Source: Flammeovirga sp. EKP202 (GTDB taxonomy: Bacteria > Bacteroidota > Bacteroidia > Cytophagales > Flammeovirgaceae). Taken from it: a DNA stretch of 64,000 nt. Of this stretch, positions 9,771 to 22,575 are shown piece after piece. The position numbers and the translations under genes are program-made. The stretch lies in the NCBI RefSeq assembly GCF_014534745.1, contig NZ_JACVVP010000015.1:103036-167035 (forward strand), in the 5' to 3' direction. Each line of letters opens with the position of its first letter. The first letter of the stretch is position 1. The notes under the pieces were generated by a model. It searched no databases. It saw nothing but the letters and a program-made list of their open reading frames with translations, and was not told where the DNA came from.

Positions 9771-9801
9771 ATCACCTAAATCCTGAAAGGACTTAGGTGA
9801 T
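9771..9801 (-). terminator. Hairpin between GH2 and the downstream sulfatase
   Basis: Stem ATCACCTAA-ATCCT / AGGA-TTAGGTGAT with a 3-nt loop. It lies 22 bp after the LacZ-type GH2 stop and 105 bp before the next start. There is no strong U-tract on the minus strand, so it may be a weak terminator or an mRNA processing/stability hairpin inside the operon. Confidence 0.55.
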
Positions 9802-9823
9802 CCAATATTACACACTGCTTTGT

Positions 9824-13093
<3,270 letters not shown>

Positions 13094-13105
13094 TTATTAC
13101 ACTGA

Positions 13106-13164
13106 ATTAATGTAGTAAGTAAGAACACTACAACGTAATGCTCCTACTATCTTACTTACATTAA
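13106..13164. repeat. Inverted repeat between two GH2 genes
   Basis: TTAATGTA-(gta)-AGTAAG on the left is mirrored by CTTACTTACATTAA on the right, apart from a 3-nt insertion, with about 30 nt between. It lies in the 180-bp gap between the two GH2 genes. No U-tract is evident on the minus strand, so this is a possible processing hairpin or regulator site rather than a clear terminator. Confidence 0.5.
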
Positions 13165-13242
13165 ATTTTTAAACTATTTAGCTATCGCTATTCTACCGAG
13201 GTTCTGCAATGCCCCGATAAGATCTGAATGATTACTATTTAA

Positions 13243-15807
13243 CTATTGAGCCGTTTCTTGAGTATTCTTTGTTGTTACTTTATAAGTCTCACTCCATTGA
13301 GAGGCAAATCCCCATTGCATTCGCTTTCTCATCTGAACATAATAAGTAGTATTAGGTTTTAGATGAGGGATCTTATAAGTTCCTCTCAAGTTAAACGACA
13401 TTTCTTGTTCAAAATCACCTTCTTTGGTACTATATCTCACATCATATAAGAAGTCTGATGGGTGAGAATCATACCCTATGAAAATACAATTCTTACCCCC
13501 TTCCATTTTGAATATTACTGGTGGTAATTCTTCTTCATTTTTCTCAAAAACAAAGGCAAACTTCTCACTTTCACCAAATCCATTGATGGCTACCAATTCG
13601 CAATCAAACTTCATATTTTTCTTTAATTGTCCCAATTGAATGTAAGGATCAATCGTCGGTTCAGTTTCTTTTAGCTCTCCATCTTTTCCTTTGTAATACA
13701 ATTTGTATTCTTCAGCATTCCAAACCTTATCAAAAACAATTCTTCCTTTAGCAGTTGAATTTAAAATCGTTCTCACATGAGGAACAGCTGGCGCAGAGAA
13801 GTACTCATTGATATTAAAAATATCATAACCTAAAGCATCTGTCACTTCTACTTTCAACATAGCAACATCAGTGTTTTTAATCCAATTAAAAGGCACTTCT
13901 AATTGCTTACCACCAGGGTAAATATTAGGTAATTTTTTTGATGTCGAAGTTAATTCATTTCCTTCTTTATCAAACGTTGTTACTACTAAATTATAATCCA
14001 TTAATTCATAAGCAGGAAGTCCTTTTTCTGGTCTTGGCTGTAACACTATTTGACTCTGCTGTACATCTTTTATAAGGTCTTTATGCGCTACAAATAAAGT
14101 ATCAAACGGTGCATATTGCTCTCTAAAATGATAATATGCTCTTTTCTTTTGTCTGTAAGTGTTGACCAATCCCCAAGCTCTGTTTTGAGACTCTGTGGTA
14201 GCCCAGCCTGTACCGCCATGCCACATACTTCTGTAATCATTGAGTGTCCAAAGAGAAGCACCAACACAATAGTCTTTTCCTCTCATTTGATCAAGCATTT
14301 TCTTACCATCAACGATCCCTTCGTTTGGAAATTCACTCGTTAACCGTCCTCCATACTCACTCATAAAAATGGGCTTATTTGGGAAGTTTTTATGACATTT
14401 TTTTAATGCATTACCCCATCCGCCATAAATATTCAACATCACTAAATCACAATATTGTGAAGCATCATCTTTCTGGTTTTGTGCAGAGTGCGAAACATAT
14501 ACTGCTAATCTTGATGTATCTAGTTTTTTCACATGGTCAATAGCCGATTTCACATATTCATTGACTAAAGGATTTGCCGAACGATAGCCAATCTCATTGC
14601 CAACACTCCAACCTATTACCGATGGGTGATTGAACTTTGTTGAAATCATTGTTTCTAACCAAGCTTTTGGCATTGGATGATTGGGATCTACCCACTTGTC
14701 TTTTCCCCAAAGTGCTACTTCTTCAAAAGTCATGATACCGTTCTCATCCAATAAGTCAAGGTACTCTTTTGGTAAAGGTAAATGACTCACACGGGCAAAG
14801 TTGGCTCCTAAGCTTTTCATCAAAGCGATGTCTTCTAAAATACGCTCTCTTCCTAATGTATTGCCTGTAAAACGATCATCAGGAACAACATTGAATCCTA
14901 AGGGTCTGAAGTTCTTACCATTTAAATGTAACTCCATTCCTACTACCTCTAATTTTCTGATACCAAATCGCTCTGTTTGCTCCTGAATCTTATGATCTCC
15001 ATCAAAAACAGAAACTTTAGAAAGGTATAAATTGGGGTGGTTGTAATCCCAAAGTTTCACGTGTTTTTTAGCTAATGTGAAGTTGATCTCAATATCTTTT
15101 TTCTCACCATTGCCTATGATAATATTTCCTTTCTTTCTAGCAATTACTTTTGAAGGGTTATCCTTGCTTGCTACTTCAATCTCAAAAGTCAACGCTTTCT
15201 CCTTTGATTGATCGTTTTCGAATTCCAAACTCATCGCAATGGAAGCCGTACCTTTCTTTAAATTAGGCTCTGCAATTACTTTTTGAGCAACTAATCTTGA
15301 CTTATCTGTGATTTCTAGATGTACAGGGCGACGAATTCCTCCCCAATTCCAGATGGCTCCTCTTTTGAAAGTATTATCTACTCTCAATACCAAATCGTTG
15401 GGTCTGTCTGTACGAAGTTTATCCGTGATTTTGTATTCAAACGGAAGGAAACCAAAAGGATTAGTACCTAACTTTTCTCCGTTCAACCAAACTGTAGCTT
15501 CATTGTAAACCGATTCAAAATAAAGGCGTACTAATTTGTCTTTTAGATTTTCTTCTGCTTCAAATGTAGTATGATACCACGCTACACCTGAGAAATTGGC
15601 GTACTCATTTTCAGTATCCCAATTGCCTGGTACTTCCAACTTTCCCCATTCTTGTGATTGTGGTTGAAGAAACCACTCGTTGGCTAAGCCTTTGTTGTAA
15701 CGGTCAATTTTAAAATCCCAAAGACCGTTCAACGATACTATTTCCTGAGCAAATCCCTGCCCAAGTCCTAGTAGCAGTAAAACACTTGTTAAGATATTTC
15801 TCATCAT
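13243..15807 (-). CDS. GH2 glycosidase (beta-glucuronidase/galactosidase-like) with C-terminal FnIII-like region
   Basis: This 854-residue protein has a signal peptide ending GQGFAQ (residue 21); Met1 and Met2 are both possible starts. The N-terminal jelly roll has the GH2 pattern (NGLWDFK, VPGNWD, WLNGEKLG). The barrel supplies the acid/base E405 in WSVGNEIGYRS and the nucleophile E484 in FMSEYGGR. It is shorter than LacZ-type enzymes. Residues about 660-850 look like FnIII/Ig-type modules (VRTILNSTAKGRIVFDK..., TYYVQMRKRMQWGFAS). MSEYGG is more like the beta-glucuronidase side of GH2 than the LacZ side, so the true substrate could be a beta-galactoside or a beta-glucuronide. It starts only 2 bp after the upstream sulfatase stop, so it is translated from the same mRNA. 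Confidence 0.85.
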   Translation of the reverse strand: MMRNILTSVLLLLGLGQGFAQEIVSLNGLWDFKIDRYNKGLANEWFLQPQSQEWGKLEVPGNWDTENEYANFSGVAWYHTTFEAEENLKDKLVRLYFESVYNEATVWLNGEKLGTNPFGFLPFEYKITDKLRTDRPNDLVLRVDNTFKRGAIWNWGGIRRPVHLEITDKSRLVAQKVIAEPNLKKGTASIAMSLEFENDQSKEKALTFEIEVASKDNPSKVIARKKGNIIIGNGEKKDIEINFTLAKKHVKLWDYNHPNLYLSKVSVFDGDHKIQEQTERFGIRKLEVVGMELHLNGKNFRPLGFNVVPDDRFTGNTLGRERILEDIALMKSLGANFARVSHLPLPKEYLDLLDENGIMTFEEVALWGKDKWVDPNHPMPKAWLETMISTKFNHPSVIGWSVGNEIGYRSANPLVNEYVKSAIDHVKKLDTSRLAVYVSHSAQNQKDDASQYCDLVMLNIYGGWGNALKKCHKNFPNKPIFMSEYGGRLTSEFPNEGIVDGKKMLDQMRGKDYCVGASLWTLNDYRSMWHGGTGWATTESQNRAWGLVNTYRQKKRAYYHFREQYAPFDTLFVAHKDLIKDVQQSQIVLQPRPEKGLPAYELMDYNLVVTTFDKEGNELTSTSKKLPNIYPGGKQLEVPFNWIKNTDVAMLKVEVTDALGYDIFNINEYFSAPAVPHVRTILNSTAKGRIVFDKVWNAEEYKLYYKGKDGELKETEPTIDPYIQLGQLKKNMKFDCELVAINGFGESEKFAFVFEKNEEELPPVIFKMEGGKNCIFIGYDSHPSDFLYDVRYSTKEGDFEQEMSFNLRGTYKIPHLKPNTTYYVQMRKRMQWGFASQWSETYKVTTKNTQETAQ

Positions 15808-15809
15808 TG

Positions 15810-17396
15810 TTAGTTTAGTTTCTTTTTATTCTTTTTCTTTTTTGCAGGCCATTCTTCTACAAAGTGATCTGTCATCCATTGCTGATATGCTTTGGTATAT
15901 TCGTTTGCTTTTTCTGGGTATTGATCAATGATATTTTCCTCCTCTAGTGGATCCGATTTCATGTTGAATAACATCCAATCTGACTTCCTTCTTTTTACCA
16001 TTTTCCAATCACCTTGGCGAAGTCCTTTATTTCCTTCGTGCTCCCAGAAGAGCATCCTGTCTTGATCTGTTTCCTCTCCCCTAGCTAAAGTTAAAATACT
16101 CTCACCTTCTGTTGGGTAAATAGTATTGCCTTGATAAGAAGACGGGTAACTTGCCCCTGCCAATTCTAAGCAAGTGGTCATCACATCAATAATATGTGCC
16201 GGCTGCGTATTTAAACCTTTCTTCACTTTCATACTTTTAGGAAAATGAGCAATAAATGGTGTTCTGATTCCACCTTCCATGGTTTCTCTCTTCCACAATT
16301 TAAAAGGAGTATTACTCACATTAGCCCAATGTCCGTACGACTCAAAAGAATCTCTTCCTCCTGGCGTAACTCCTTTAGATCGATTGACCATTTGATGACA
16401 CCCTCCATTATCTGACAAGAAGAAAATGACAGTGTTATCGTACATTTTTTCTTGCTTTAGGTAATCCATCAACTTTCCAATATTTTGATCCAGTCGATCA
16501 ACTTGGGCCGCATAAACACTCATTTTGTGTGCTTCTGCTTTAATGTCTTTCAATTCATTCCATTCTGGATGTTCTCCTTTTGTTATTTCTAGGTTTTCAG
16601 GAAAAATACCTAGCGCTTTTTGTTTCGCAAATCGTTTTTCTCGTATGGCCTCGTACCCTACCTCATATTTACCTTTGTACTTTTCAATATCTTCAGGCAA
16701 AGCTTGTAATGGAAAATGAGGTGCTATCTGTGCCATGTATAAAAAGAAAGGTTTATCGTCACCTTTAGATTGGTCTATAAATTGGATAGCCTCATCAGTG
16801 AAATTATTTGTCGAATAGAAGGTATCGGGGTTTTCTTTGGTCTTCACACCATTCTTATACACTTCTCTATTTAAGAATTTTGTGGGATAAAAGTAAACAC
16901 CTCCACCAGCTGGAATACCATAAAAGTCTTCAAATCCTCTTTCATTAGGCCAGTGTTCTTGATCATCACCTAAATGCCATTTTCCTGACATGATGGTATG
17001 ATAGCCACTTTCTTTCAAAACCTCTGCCACCGTCACTGTGTTCTTGGAGAGGTAACCTTTATAACCTGGTTTCCCCCAATCTTCCACCAAATGCCCAACT
17101 CCTGTTTGATGTGCATACAGTCCTGTCAATAATGAAGCTCTTGAAGGAGCACAGCGAGGAGTGTTATAAAAATTGGTAAATAGCGTTCCATCAGCAGCCA
17201 ACTGATCTAAGTGAGGCGTATTGATTTCACCTCCAGTACAACCTAGATCTGAGAAACCCATATCGTCTGCTAAAATCACGATAATATTGGGTTTCTTTGG
17301 CAATTCACTTTTTCTATTACCATCCTTCACACTACAGGAGAAGGATAGTAATAATAGAATTGGTAAAAAATTTATTAAGTCACTCGTAGTTTTCAT
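15810..17396 (-). CDS. S1-family sulfatase (arylsulfatase-like), lipoprotein
   Basis: 528 residues with lipobox SFSC (Cys21). The active-site signature CAPSRASLLTG carries the formylglycine Cys82. LADDMGFSD and FLSDNGG provide metal ligands, and SGKWHLG is present. It differs from the neighbouring sulfatases in a longer middle region (NTPFKLWKRETMEGG) and a lysine-rich C-terminus (residues about 518-528). This layout resembles the arylsulfatase A-like branch of S1. It lies 1 bp after the previous sulfatase stop and 2 bp before GH2, so it is tightly coupled. Being in the middle of the SusCD operon, it probably removes one specific sulfate from imported oligosaccharides or from the polymer at the surface. 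Confidence 0.92.
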   Translation of the reverse strand: MKTTSDLINFLPILLLLSFSCSVKDGNRKSELPKKPNIIVILADDMGFSDLGCTGGEINTPHLDQLAADGTLFTNFYNTPRCAPSRASLLTGLYAHQTGVGHLVEDWGKPGYKGYLSKNTVTVAEVLKESGYHTIMSGKWHLGDDQEHWPNERGFEDFYGIPAGGGVYFYPTKFLNREVYKNGVKTKENPDTFYSTNNFTDEAIQFIDQSKGDDKPFFLYMAQIAPHFPLQALPEDIEKYKGKYEVGYEAIREKRFAKQKALGIFPENLEITKGEHPEWNELKDIKAEAHKMSVYAAQVDRLDQNIGKLMDYLKQEKMYDNTVIFFLSDNGGCHQMVNRSKGVTPGGRDSFESYGHWANVSNTPFKLWKRETMEGGIRTPFIAHFPKSMKVKKGLNTQPAHIIDVMTTCLELAGASYPSSYQGNTIYPTEGESILTLARGEETDQDRMLFWEHEGNKGLRQGDWKMVKRRKSDWMLFNMKSDPLEEENIIDQYPEKANEYTKAYQQWMTDHFVEEWPAKKKKNKKKLN

Positions 17397-17397
17397 C

Positions 17398-18822
17398 CTA
17401 TTTTTGAGTCTTGAGTTTCTTCAATTGACCTGGACTTGTAATGGTAGGTTTACGATTTTCAAAAAGATCTCCGTAAGCATATCTTTTTACTTCAGTCCAT
17501 CCGGCTGTACCAGGCCACGCTGCAGGAATTACATCATTTTCCCAGTTGTTTAAGTTATCCAATAATTGGCTTTCTACTTCTGGTAATTCAGTATTTAAAG
17601 ATTTTTGTTCAGATATATCTTTATCTAAATTGTAAACCACATGACCAACACCTTCTGCCTTCACTAATTTATAATTTTTATAGCGAGCGGCCTTCCAATC
17701 TCCAATTCTCCAGTACAATTCATCATGTGGCATTCCTTCTTTTGTACCTTTCACGTAAGGCAATAGATCCACACCGTCAAGTGCCTTAGACGTTTTGTCA
17801 ATACCTGCAGCTTTCAAAATAGTCGGCATCACATCCAGTGTAGAAGTTAACCCATCATAAGTAACTCCTCCTTTTACTTGTCCTTTCCAATACATTAAGT
17901 AAGGTACTCGGTGTCCTCCTTCAAACTCGTACCCTTTATTGGCTTTCAATGGGCTGTTATCTCCATTGCCCGTTCCACCATTATCGCTAAAGAAAAAGAC
18001 GATGGTATTTTCTTCCAATCCTTCCTCTTTCAATGTCTTCATCACATTACCAATAGCTTCATCTAAAGAATAGGTCATCGCCGCTACTTTTTGTCGAGGG
18101 TGATCTTTGAATTTCTCCAAATCTTCCTCTTTAGCTTGTAAAGGTGTATGCACGGCATTGAAAGACAATAAAGCCAGGAAAGGTGTTTCGCTTTTTTTGT
18201 TATCACGGATAAAGTCAATCGCTCTATCTGCCAATACATCTGTTAAATAGCCTTCGAAGGCCTCGTGTTTACCATTATGATTAATATGTGTAGAAGTCTT
18301 ATTTGCTGCATCGTATTTATCAGGGTTAAAGAAATAACCTCTGTGTCCTCCTAAGAAGCCATAGAATTCATCAAAACCTCTGCTGTTGGGATGAAAATAG
18401 TCTTGTGTTCCTAAATGCCACTTTCCAAAAAGTGCTGTATTATAACCTTTTGTCTTTAAAACATCTGCCATGGTAACCTCTGTAGTGTCCATACCAAATT
18501 TACCATATAAAAAGTTGTTTTCATGGCCAAATCGGTGTTGGTATCTACCAGTAAGTAACCCCGCTCTTGAGGGGCTACAAACCGAACATGTAGTATGGGC
18601 ATCGGTAAAAACTACTCCACCACTTGCCAAATTATCCAAGTGAGGTGTAGGAATAGTTTTGGAACCTTGAAAGCCAAAATCTGCATAACCTGCATCATCT
18701 GCTAGGAAAATCACTACATTAGGTAACTTCTCTTCTTTGACTTTAGAAGTTTCTTTTTGTGTCTTTTGACAAGAGGAAAACAGTAGAATTCCTACTGATA
18801 AATACGATATAAATTTCTTCAT
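17398..18822 (-). CDS. S1-family sulfatase, lipoprotein
   Basis: 474 residues with lipobox LFSSC (Cys18). Signature CSPSRAGLLTG, formylglycine Cys82. LADDAGYAD near 40-48, GKWHLGT and FFSDNGGTG supply the metal and substrate pocket. ENNFLYGKFGMDT after the signature resembles the same region of the 8269-9666 sulfatase, so the two may be paralogues of one S1 branch. It sits 24 bp behind the upstream sulfatase and 1 bp before the next, within the SusCD operon. The regiospecificity is not visible. Confidence 0.92.
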   Translation of the reverse strand: MKKFISYLSVGILLFSSCQKTQKETSKVKEEKLPNVVIFLADDAGYADFGFQGSKTIPTPHLDNLASGGVVFTDAHTTCSVCSPSRAGLLTGRYQHRFGHENNFLYGKFGMDTTEVTMADVLKTKGYNTALFGKWHLGTQDYFHPNSRGFDEFYGFLGGHRGYFFNPDKYDAANKTSTHINHNGKHEAFEGYLTDVLADRAIDFIRDNKKSETPFLALLSFNAVHTPLQAKEEDLEKFKDHPRQKVAAMTYSLDEAIGNVMKTLKEEGLEENTIVFFFSDNGGTGNGDNSPLKANKGYEFEGGHRVPYLMYWKGQVKGGVTYDGLTSTLDVMPTILKAAGIDKTSKALDGVDLLPYVKGTKEGMPHDELYWRIGDWKAARYKNYKLVKAEGVGHVVYNLDKDISEQKSLNTELPEVESQLLDNLNNWENDVIPAAWPGTAGWTEVKRYAYGDLFENRKPTITSPGQLKKLKTQK

Positions 18823-18846
18823 GATTATTAATTTTCAAATGCTTGG

Positions 18847-20775
18847 TTAATAATTAGAGTTCATAATTTCAAGAGCTTGAGATGCACTATTAATCGCGTT
18901 ATATATCTCATGCTTTCTGTTAAGTTTTGCTCGTTCCTTTAAAGAAGTAGTCACATATCTAAAAGTCTTTTCAAAGGATTTGTACTCTGAAATTGGCATC
19001 ATTTGAACTGCTCTTATAGCATACCATGCTATGAACGCATTGTCCGATTTGCCATGATTTTGTAATACTTTTTTGGCTTTTATATCATGTTTCATTCGAT
19101 ATAAAATTGTCGCTGCTTCTATTTGATTAAATAGATTTTCATCTTCAAGAAGCTTTTCAATTTTTGTTAAGTCTTCCAGATCCAATTCTTGAGCTCTAAG
19201 CCCTACCAATGCCCAATAACGTTGCATTGGTACAGATGAAGCCAAATAGGCCAATTGTTTGTCTTTATAATAATTACCTCTTCCAGAAAGTTCAGCTACA
19301 TGAAGTATGTTTTCCAAAGGATACACTTTATCATCCGCCATTGCTTCAAACGGATTGCTTCCTTTTGCTAAACGGTCCATCTGTCCTGCAGGGATAAAAT
19401 GTAAATCTCTTTGATTCAATATTTCATTTTTATTTATTGATCTGAGTTTTGCCAAAACGTCTTGATACTCTTCCTCATTCGACAAATCATTTACATTCCA
19501 TTTGTCCTTTTGGTTATCAAATAACCACTCTGCTTTTTTTCCTGTCCCTAGTACTTGGTATTGAACATTATTCAATGTTTTTTCCTTCGTATCCTTATGC
19601 ATTTTTTTCAAAATAGCTGCATTATCAGAATACTTGTGCCATTGTACAATAGGGTAGTCAGTCATATAATTTCTCACATAAGTGTATCGACCATCTGTAA
19701 CCGTTCTCACTTGATCAATCACTTCTCCACAACCATCACGACCTCCCCACACATACTGACGTTGGTAGTTTTGACCAAAAATATTTTCACCCTTCATATA
19801 CTGAGGTTTTTCAACTCCTGCCAAAGACAATACCGATGGTGCTAAATCCTCAAACGAAATGACTCTATTCTCAAATTCCTCTTTTTCTGCTGCAAGTAGA
19901 TGTTTATACTTTTGGGGAATATGGACAAACATTGGTACTTGATGTCCTAAGTTCAAACCCGCTCCTTTGAATCGGGGTAAGCCTTCTCCATGATCCGCAA
20001 ATACAAAAATGATTGTGTTGTCAAAAAGTCCGTCTTCTTTTAAGCGAGTGATGATTTCTCCGATTTTTTTATCTGTAAGTGTAATACAATCATACATTCT
20101 TGCCATATACGACCTCATTTCATCATTGTCAGCATAAAATGGAGGCAACTCAATACTTTCTGGTTTTGTGAGCTCTACTTCCGATAAAACATTTCTTACT
20201 TTTTTCTCATAAAAAGCATGAGGGTTTACCATAGTGTAAGACTCATGAGATGTCATTAGATTAAAAACAGAGAAAAAGGGTTGTTCACTATCAGTTCTAT
20301 CCCACCACCCTGTTTTACTCTTACTAAAGTCCCAGGCTTCTTTTACCTTATTTTTTTCTTCTGCTAAGTTGTAATCTGTTTTATTATTATTCGTTGTAAA
20401 ATAACCCGCTTTCTTTAAGAAGTAGGGAAATGCTTTAACATCAGAAGGTATTTCTATGGTACTTCTATGATTGGCTGTCCCTAATCGGTTGGCATGAATA
20501 CCTGTGATGATACATGACCTTGAGGGCGAACAAACTGTTGCGGTAGAAAAAGCATTATTCATCTTGAAACCTTCTCTTGCTAAAGCGTCCATATTCGGTG
20601 TTTTTGCCAGTTTATTGCCATAAGCACCTATAAAATGAGGAGAAGTATCCTCTAGTGTAATCCAAAGTATATTAGGTTTTGAATTATCCTCCTCATTAGG
20701 AAGAGATGTAGAATTGCCAGTGCAAGACCACATTAGAATACATAAAAAGTAAAGTAAATATCTAACAATATGCAT
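18847..20775 (-). CDS. S1-family sulfatase with C-terminal helical extension, lipoprotein
   Basis: 642 residues with lipobox MWSC (Cys18). Signature CSPSRSCIITG, formylglycine Cys82. The N-terminal metal motif is ITLEDTSP instead of the usual DD, as in S1 members of the N-sulfoglucosamine-hydrolase-like branch; FADHGEG supplies the second metal pair. The region after about residue 450 (LNQRDLHFIPAGQM..., then helices to the end) is an extra helical, HEAT-like segment. It shares this whole layout with the sulfatase at 45079-46989. It is the first gene after the intrinsic terminator that separates SusCD from the enzyme genes, so it may be read only by read-through or from a weak internal promoter. 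Confidence 0.9.
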   Translation of the reverse strand: MHIVRYLLYFLCILMWSCTGNSTSLPNEEDNSKPNILWITLEDTSPHFIGAYGNKLAKTPNMDALAREGFKMNNAFSTATVCSPSRSCIITGIHANRLGTANHRSTIEIPSDVKAFPYFLKKAGYFTTNNNKTDYNLAEEKNKVKEAWDFSKSKTGWWDRTDSEQPFFSVFNLMTSHESYTMVNPHAFYEKKVRNVLSEVELTKPESIELPPFYADNDEMRSYMARMYDCITLTDKKIGEIITRLKEDGLFDNTIIFVFADHGEGLPRFKGAGLNLGHQVPMFVHIPQKYKHLLAAEKEEFENRVISFEDLAPSVLSLAGVEKPQYMKGENIFGQNYQRQYVWGGRDGCGEVIDQVRTVTDGRYTYVRNYMTDYPIVQWHKYSDNAAILKKMHKDTKEKTLNNVQYQVLGTGKKAEWLFDNQKDKWNVNDLSNEEEYQDVLAKLRSINKNEILNQRDLHFIPAGQMDRLAKGSNPFEAMADDKVYPLENILHVAELSGRGNYYKDKQLAYLASSVPMQRYWALVGLRAQELDLEDLTKIEKLLEDENLFNQIEAATILYRMKHDIKAKKVLQNHGKSDNAFIAWYAIRAVQMMPISEYKSFEKTFRYVTTSLKERAKLNRKHEIYNAINSASQALEIMNSNY

Positions 20776-20818
20776 AGTTTAAATTTGTATCCAATTCTTG
20801 ATTTCTTATCAGGTTTTT

Positions 20819-20850
20819 AAAAACAAGGAGCCTAAGAAGCTCCTTGTTTT
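20819..20850. terminator. Strong hairpin directly after SusD (partial terminator/attenuator)
   Basis: A 12-bp perfect stem AAAACAAGGAGC / GCTCCTTGTTTT with a 7-nt loop. On the minus strand the stem runs into UUUUU, so SusCD transcripts would partly stop here. The plus-strand side has a longer T-run, but no plus-strand gene ends here. This fits higher expression of SusCD than of the enzymes downstream. Confidence 0.75.
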
Positions 20851-20883
20851 TTCTTCTTTTTTATTTTTTACCTTAAAAAATTA

Positions 20884-22572
20884 CTACCAGCCAGGATTCT
20901 GGCCTAAACTAGGGTTAGTCACACTTTCCTGAAATGGAATCGGCCAAATATATTGACGTTCAGGAAACACTCTATTTAATAATATGTTGTGATTGTCTAT
21001 AACATGATCGTACGTCGGCAATCCGTTTTCATCAAATTCAGGAATGGCAGAGAACATATTACTTTCTTCTGAAAGTCCTTCTGTCTTGATTCCGATCATA
21101 GGGCGGTTTAATGCCACATCCGCCAAGTTCCAACGTATTAAGTCCATATATCGTAAACCTTCGTTCGCTAATTCAACTCTTCTTTCTCTACGAATAATTT
21201 CTCTTAATTCTTGTGCATTTGTTGTTACCACTTCAGGATAAGTTCCTCCTTCCGCAATTTCTTGAGCATAGGCTCTCTGACGTACACGGTTGATCGCATC
21301 TAATACTGACTGATCAATTTGGCCCAATTCTAATTTTGCTTCTGCATAAATCAATAGGGTTTCAGCAAATCGATAAAGAATAATATCAACATCAACGATA
21401 TCAAAACTACCTCTCATGGCATCAGAAAAACCTTTCTTGAATAAAAGTCCACAAGGGTTAGCTGAACCTTGAGTGTTGGATAACCAAGAGTCCATGTTCT
21501 TAATACTCTTCTCTTGTTGAATATCCCATGTTTCCTTTTTGAAAGGTTCCCAATACAAATCCATTAAAGAATCTCCTGGAGTAAGAATACTCATCTTCAA
21601 ACGAGGGTCTCTGTTCTCAAAAGGATTCAGATAGCTATATGAAGCTGCGTCATCATCAATACGTAACCCTTCAGCAGTTTCATAACTATCAATCAGCTCA
21701 TATGTAGGAGTTGTTGAAGCGAACCCTCCAGCATTCCTCTGAATATCATATTGGATATTTCTCTTTTCACCATAAGCTGATGATTGAGGTAAAGCAATGA
21801 TAATCTCATTTGCTTGTTGACCTTGTTCTAAAAACAATTCACCATAATTAGGGTATAATTCAAATCTACCATAATCCATCAATGCTTGGGCTGCTTCAGC
21901 TGCTACTTCATAACGATTTGTATACAATGCATAACGAGATTTAATAGCTAATGCACTTGCCTTCGTGAAACGTTGTACATCTGCATCTCCATAAGCTTCT
22001 GGAAGAAATTCGATAGCAAAGTCCAAATCTTCCATTGCTTGATCGATAATTACTTCTTTATCTGTACGACGAATATCATAAGCTTCTTCCAATGGAACGG
22101 GCTCTAACAATAATGGAACATCGCCATAGTGTGTCGCCAAATACAAATATTGATGAGCTCTTGTTAATAATGCTTCTGCTCTATATTGCATCCATACATC
22201 CTCTGGTGTTACATTTTCAGCTCTATGCATATAATGAAGCATCATGTTTGCCCGAGTGATGGATTTATAACAATCAGCCCATCTGTTTTTAAAAATTCCT
22301 GACTGAGAAGTAGAAGTACCTTTATACAATTCATGTCCTGTACCTGATCTTGCAAATACATTATCAGAGTACTTATCAGTATCAGTAGGGAACATAAAAT
22401 CTCTGTAGAATTCATTTGCTGCTACTTGCAACTCCGCTTCTGTTGAATAAAAGTCACCTGTAGATGGAGAGGTTCTTGAATACAGATCCAAATCTCTGCA
22501 AGAAGTATTAAACAAAACCAGTGCAGCTACGGCTATATTTCTTAGATTAAAAATTTTTGTCATCATTTTCAT
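20884..22572 (-). CDS. SusD/RagB-family glycan-binding outer-membrane lipoprotein
   Basis: 562 residues with lipobox NTSC (Cys25). The N-terminal RDLDLYSRTSPSTGDFYSTEAELQVAAN segment, the helical repeats after it, and the C-terminal RRERRVELANEGLRYMDLIRWNLAD and RNxYPIPxxE-like (QYIWPIPFQES) segments are hallmarks of SusD. The length is typical. It would sit as a lid on its SusC partner at the cell surface and bind the oligosaccharide to be imported. It starts 3 bp after the SusC stop and is followed by a strong hairpin. Start alternatives at Met3/Met4 exist; the first Met gives a normal signal. Confidence 0.95.
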   Translation of the reverse strand: MKMMTKIFNLRNIAVAALVLFNTSCRDLDLYSRTSPSTGDFYSTEAELQVAANEFYRDFMFPTDTDKYSDNVFARSGTGHELYKGTSTSQSGIFKNRWADCYKSITRANMMLHYMHRAENVTPEDVWMQYRAEALLTRAHQYLYLATHYGDVPLLLEPVPLEEAYDIRRTDKEVIIDQAMEDLDFAIEFLPEAYGDADVQRFTKASALAIKSRYALYTNRYEVAAEAAQALMDYGRFELYPNYGELFLEQGQQANEIIIALPQSSAYGEKRNIQYDIQRNAGGFASTTPTYELIDSYETAEGLRIDDDAASYSYLNPFENRDPRLKMSILTPGDSLMDLYWEPFKKETWDIQQEKSIKNMDSWLSNTQGSANPCGLLFKKGFSDAMRGSFDIVDVDIILYRFAETLLIYAEAKLELGQIDQSVLDAINRVRQRAYAQEIAEGGTYPEVVTTNAQELREIIRRERRVELANEGLRYMDLIRWNLADVALNRPMIGIKTEGLSEESNMFSAIPEFDENGLPTYDHVIDNHNILLNRVFPERQYIWPIPFQESVTNPSLGQNPGW

Positions 22573-22575
22573 TTT

